Shown piece by piece: positions 40,659 through 43,431 of a stretch of DNA of 43,431 nt. The notes under the pieces are model-generated. The model did no database searches and had not been told where the DNA came from. It was given only the letters and a program-made list of their open reading frames with translations. A program made the position numbers and the translations under genes. How positions within the stretch are numbered: the first letter of the stretch is position 1; the number at the start of each line of letters is the position of its first letter. Source of the stretch: JAGOTP01 sp964415465 (GTDB taxonomy: Bacteria; Patescibacteriota; Patescibacteriia; 2-12-FULL-60-25); the NCBI GenBank assembly GCA_964415465.1, contig CAYQAL010000005.1, forward strand, positions 1 to 43,431, written 5' to 3'.

Positions 40659-41594
40659 ATGAATAAACAAAACGTCCTCATGATCGTTGGAATACTGATC
40701 GTTCTCACAATCGGTGGAGTCTTTCTTTTTCGTCAGCCGAAGCAGGAGAATCCGGTTCTCACGCCGCCTGTTTCGACATCGACGCCTTCCATTCCACCGA
40801 TCGCCACATCTACGCCTCCGACAATATCTCCCACCTCTACGCCAGATCTCAGTGATCGCATTCGTGTTACAGAGCCAGTAGCGAACCAGCTTGTGCGAAG
40901 TCCGCTCGTCGTACGAGGAGAGGCGCGTGGGTTCTGGTACTTTGAAGCTTCATTCCCAGTACGTTTGTTGGATGCGAATGGTCGCGAGCTCGCCCTAGCT
41001 CCAGCACAGGCGCAAAGTGATTGGATGACAGAATCGTTTGTTCCGTTTGAGGTGCGCTTGTCTTTCGCCACGCCAACAACAGAAACAGGGACGCTTGTGT
41101 TGCAGAATGATAACCCTTCCGGATTACCAGAAAACGCTTTCGAACAGCGCATCCCAGTTCGCTTTGATCTACGTCAGCCTGTTACGGCGACGAACACACG
41201 CACAATTCAGGTATTCGCCTACAACGCGGAAAAAGACAAAGATGCATCAGGAAATATCCTCTGCTCTTCTCAAGGCTTAGTTGCCGTTTCGCGTACGATT
41301 CCATTCACGAATTCACCGATTCGCGACGCCCTCACGACTTTGCTTAAGGAGGGACTAAGTGCGCAAGAGCGCGCTCAAGGACTCGCGTCAGAATTTCCAC
41401 TCCCAGGCTTCCAGCTGAAGCTCGCCTCCGTGAAGGGGAGTGAGCTTACACTTACCTTCGCCGACCCCGAACATCGGACGACTGGTGGTTCGTGTCGAGT
41501 CGCGATTCTGCGGGCGCAAATCGAGGCGACTGCCAAGCAGTTTGGAGGAGTGAGCGTTGTACGCGTTTTGCCAGAATCGATCATGCAACCATAA
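40659..41594 (+). CDS. Gmad2/GerMN-domain membrane-anchored protein
   Basis: This 311-residue protein has one N-terminal span (VLMIVGILIVLTIGGVFLF) and a long Pro/Thr/Ser linker. An Ig-like Gmad2 domain follows (DRIRVTEPVANQLVRSPLVVRG, EARGFWYFEASFPVRLLD). The C-terminal GerMN domain shows IQVFAYNAEKDKDA, TTLLKEGLSAQERAQG and ELTLTFADPEHR. These domains were named in sporulation proteins, but here there is no sporulation context; a cell-surface role is likely. TATTCT (40642-40647) ends 11 nt before the ATG. Confidence 0.88.
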   Translation: MNKQNVLMIVGILIVLTIGGVFLFRQPKQENPVLTPPVSTSTPSIPPIATSTPPTISPTSTPDLSDRIRVTEPVANQLVRSPLVVRGEARGFWYFEASFPVRLLDANGRELALAPAQAQSDWMTESFVPFEVRLSFATPTTETGTLVLQNDNPSGLPENAFEQRIPVRFDLRQPVTATNTRTIQVFAYNAEKDKDASGNILCSSQGLVAVSRTIPFTNSPIRDALTTLLKEGLSAQERAQGLASEFPLPGFQLKLASVKGSELTLTFADPEHRTTGGSCRVAILRAQIEATAKQFGGVSVVRVLPESIMQP

Positions 41595-41666
41595 AAACGT
41601 ATAAATATTGTTGTCACAAAAGAGAGAAGGGATACGTAGTCTAGGTGAGAACGGCGTTCTTCCTCT

Positions 41667-42188
41667 ATGACTCTACGTGAGAAACGTGAGCTGTTTGCTC
41701 GGGACTATCCCGATCTGTTCGATTTTCTCTATCGATTTATTGCAAGTCGGTTGTTTGATCGAGACGAGGTCGATGATGTGGTCTCGGAGACCTTTACCAA
41801 AGCGTTTGCCCAGCTCGAGCGGTTTGACCCTGAGCGAGGCATGTTGCGGCAATGGCTCACGGGAATTGCGAAGTACGAACTCTTAACTCATTGGCGAAAG
41901 AAAAAGCCATTGATCAATCTTGAAGCGGAGGAGTGGATCCCTGATCCAGCGACAGGCGCTGCCTTCACGGACTCACTAGATCAAGAGTTGTTTGCAGAAA
42001 AAATCTACGCGACCCTTTCGAAAGAGAGCAGAGTGTTAGTCGCGTTGCGTTACGTTGATGGTATGACCTACGAAGAACTGGCAGACATCATGGGGAAAGA
42101 GCCATCAGCCGTACGACAATTTTTCTCTCGCTTACATCGATCGCTCCGTATGGAGTTTAAGGAAGCGCATGACTCATCTCTCTTATGA
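41667..42188 (+). CDS. ECF-type sigma-70 factor
   Basis: This 173-residue protein contains sigma region 2 (DYPDLFDFLYRFIASRLFDRD, DDVVSETFTKAFAQL, WLTGIAKYELLTHWRKKK) and region 4 (LVALRYVDGMTYEELADIMG, EPSAVRQFFSRLHRSLR). There are no other sigma domains, so it is an extracytoplasmic-function type. Its stop overlaps the ATG of the VWA protein by 4 bp (ATGA), the usual position of an anti-sigma factor gene. Confidence 0.92.
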   Translation: MTLREKRELFARDYPDLFDFLYRFIASRLFDRDEVDDVVSETFTKAFAQLERFDPERGMLRQWLTGIAKYELLTHWRKKKPLINLEAEEWIPDPATGAAFTDSLDQELFAEKIYATLSKESRVLVALRYVDGMTYEELADIMGKEPSAVRQFFSRLHRSLRMEFKEAHDSSLL

Positions 42189-43431
42189 ATAACGAATTTT
42201 TTCAACGTATGCATGAGCGTGATCGGGCCGAAATGCCTGTAAATGAGGCGTTGAAAGCGAAAATCGCCTCAGAGTTACGCCTTGGTCGATCACTGTCTTG
42301 GTTCAATCGCGTAGGAGTCTGGCTTCGTTCGCAGGCAAAGCCGGTCGGAGGATTCGCGTTGGCGTCGACGCTTGTGTTCGCGTTAGCGATTGGATTGAAA
42401 CAGACGAGTTCTTCTTTACCGGGTTTCGGGCCAACGACAGACGATTGGCAGTATAACGGGACATTTACCGATGCTGAACAGGGGGCGAATACAGTTGCTT
42501 CGATCCAGCAATCAGTAGGCTTGTCTTCAGCGGGGAAGCCGGCTGGGCTAGGATCAGTGTTCCAGCGAGCAGCGCCGGCACCTCAGATGGCTGCATCAGC
42601 TCCTTCCTCAATCTCGACACATTCGTATGAAGCTGCTGCCGATGCAATGCTTGGATTTTCTGTGGGTGGTGCGAAAGACATCGTAAATTTCAGAGAAAAC
42701 ATCAAAAATGGCTTCTTGCCGATTGAGAGTGATCTTACGTATGAAGGTCTCTTTTATGACTATTCGTTTGATACGGGTCAGCGAGAGCCATGTGTAGAGC
42801 TGTTCTGTCCGTCGTATGCTCGCGCGCTTGTGCGAAATCCTGTCACGGGCCAAGAAGAGACGTATCTCTCTGTTGGGTTGAACTCGAATATCAAAGAGTC
42901 GGACTTCAAACGTCAGAAAACGAGCTTTGTGGTTGTGCTCGATATCTCCGGCTCAATGGGATCGCCGTTTGATCAGTATTATTACGATCGTACAACCGGC
43001 AAACAGGTAGAAGTTCCTAGAGCTGAAGCGAAGAAGACAAAGATGGAATTGGCGAACGAAGCCTTGTCGGCCTTGGTTGATCAGTTGAATCCGGATGATC
43101 GATTAGGAATTGTGTTGTTTAGTGATGCGGCTACGGTCGCCAAGCCTCTCCGCTTGGTTGGAGAAACCGATCGATCTGCGCTCAAGCGTCACATCATGCA
43201 GCTGAAGCCAACCAACGGCACAAATATGTCAGCCGGCCTTGAGGCTGGGTCTAAACTCTTGCGCTGTAATGATGCCTTGGAAGCGTCTGCACAGTGTGTT
43301 GCAGACGGCTATGCCAAACGAATCATCTTTATTACGGATGCGATGCCAAACCAGGGTGAGTTTGGCGCAAAAGGACTGCATGGACTTATTGAGCAGTACG
43401 CGAATGAACGTATTGAAACGACACTGCTTGG
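42185..43431 (+). CDS. Membrane-anchored VWA-domain protein (partial)
   Basis: This runs off the right edge after 415 codons. A cytoplasmic N-terminus of about 50 residues (EFFQRMHERDRAEMPVNEALK) is followed by one span (GGFALASTLVFALAIGL). A linker leads to a YfbK-like N-terminal block (IVNFRENIKNGFLPIESDL), then a von Willebrand A domain with MIDAS motif DISGSMGS (from residue 253), TNGTNMSAG and FITDAMPNQGE. The short N-terminus, coupled by a 4-bp overlap to an ECF sigma gene, may act as an anti-sigma region, with the external VWA domain as sensor or adhesin. That last point is inference. Confidence 0.88.
   Translation, partial: MNNEFFQRMHERDRAEMPVNEALKAKIASELRLGRSLSWFNRVGVWLRSQAKPVGGFALASTLVFALAIGLKQTSSSLPGFGPTTDDWQYNGTFTDAEQGANTVASIQQSVGLSSAGKPAGLGSVFQRAAPAPQMAASAPSSISTHSYEAAADAMLGFSVGGAKDIVNFRENIKNGFLPIESDLTYEGLFYDYSFDTGQREPCVELFCPSYARALVRNPVTGQEETYLSVGLNSNIKESDFKRQKTSFVVVLDISGSMGSPFDQYYYDRTTGKQVEVPRAEAKKTKMELANEALSALVDQLNPDDRLGIVLFSDAATVAKPLRLVGETDRSALKRHIMQLKPTNGTNMSAGLEAGSKLLRCNDALEASAQCVADGYAKRIIFITDAMPNQGEFGAKGLHGLIEQYANERIETTLL

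Noticed and set aside
1..43431. CRISPR array, insertion sequence or rRNA operon
   Set aside because: I saw no regularly spaced repeats, no transposase motifs and no rRNA-like blocks on either strand. I could not run a repeat search.

Overview
The window reads as chromosomal DNA of a streamlined bacterium, most likely a member of the Patescibacteria (Candidate Phyla Radiation; an Uhrbacteria/Magasanikbacteria-like lineage is my guess). This is inference from gene content: small membrane-anchored proteins of the Gmad2/GerMN, DM13, DUF305 and VWA types, an anaerobic ribonucleotide reductase, compact monocistronic genes on both strands, and no phage or insertion sequence. A striking regularity supports many start calls: a sigma-70 -10 box (often with a TTGxxx -35 box 17 bp upstream) sits only 6-13 nt before the ATG, and Shine-Dalgarno sequences are rare, so many mRNAs look leaderless.

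Layout. 1-1535 (-): N-terminal part of a large secreted repeat/Ig-like protein running off the left edge. 1784-2425: a GC-rich orphan gene with its own hairpin. 2436-6062 (-): two glycosyltransferases and a polyprenyl-phosphate sugar transferase (surface polysaccharide). 6174-7154: Xer-type recombinase, followed by three hairpins and a tiny membrane ORF. 7530-10096 (-): an ABC-2 exporter (two permeases and an ATPase). 10149-15539: membrane proteins, tRNA-Arg(UCU), an SPFH protein, a membrane-anchored peptide-binding protein, SecG, a DsbA-like thioredoxin and ribosomal protein L19. 15751-16209: a second GC-rich orphan gene with a long structured leader. 16323-17854 (-): guanylate kinase and an RluA-type pseudouridine synthase. 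17948-18796: a Kua/TMEM189/CarF-type lipid desaturase. 18843-20610: tRNA-Ile(UAU), an unknown protein, tRNA-His and a DoxX-like protein.

20635-23679 (-) holds nrdG, nrdD and a Com-like zinc-ribbon gene downstream of two NrdR-type boxes; a stem-loop lies immediately upstream of the nrdD start. Divergent from it is a copper operon (23885-28422): csoR, a DUF305 protein, the copper ATPase copA, an HMA-TauE/SafE membrane protein and a cupredoxin, with a perfect inverted repeat over the promoter -10 box.

28432-33553 contains housekeeping and small accessory genes: a lipoprotein, a YdeI-like protein, a histidine phosphatase, a DM13 protein, a TehB-like methyltransferase, a prepilin peptidase, NUDIX, RibF and YwbE. 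33706-35517 (-) is a family 3 glycoside hydrolase. 35644-37786 carries a second pair of GT4 glycosyltransferases resembling the first. 37808-41594 holds a truncated NUDIX remnant, small membrane proteins, an intact NUDIX gene and a Gmad2/GerMN protein. The window ends with an ECF sigma factor overlapping a membrane-anchored VWA-domain protein that runs off the right edge.
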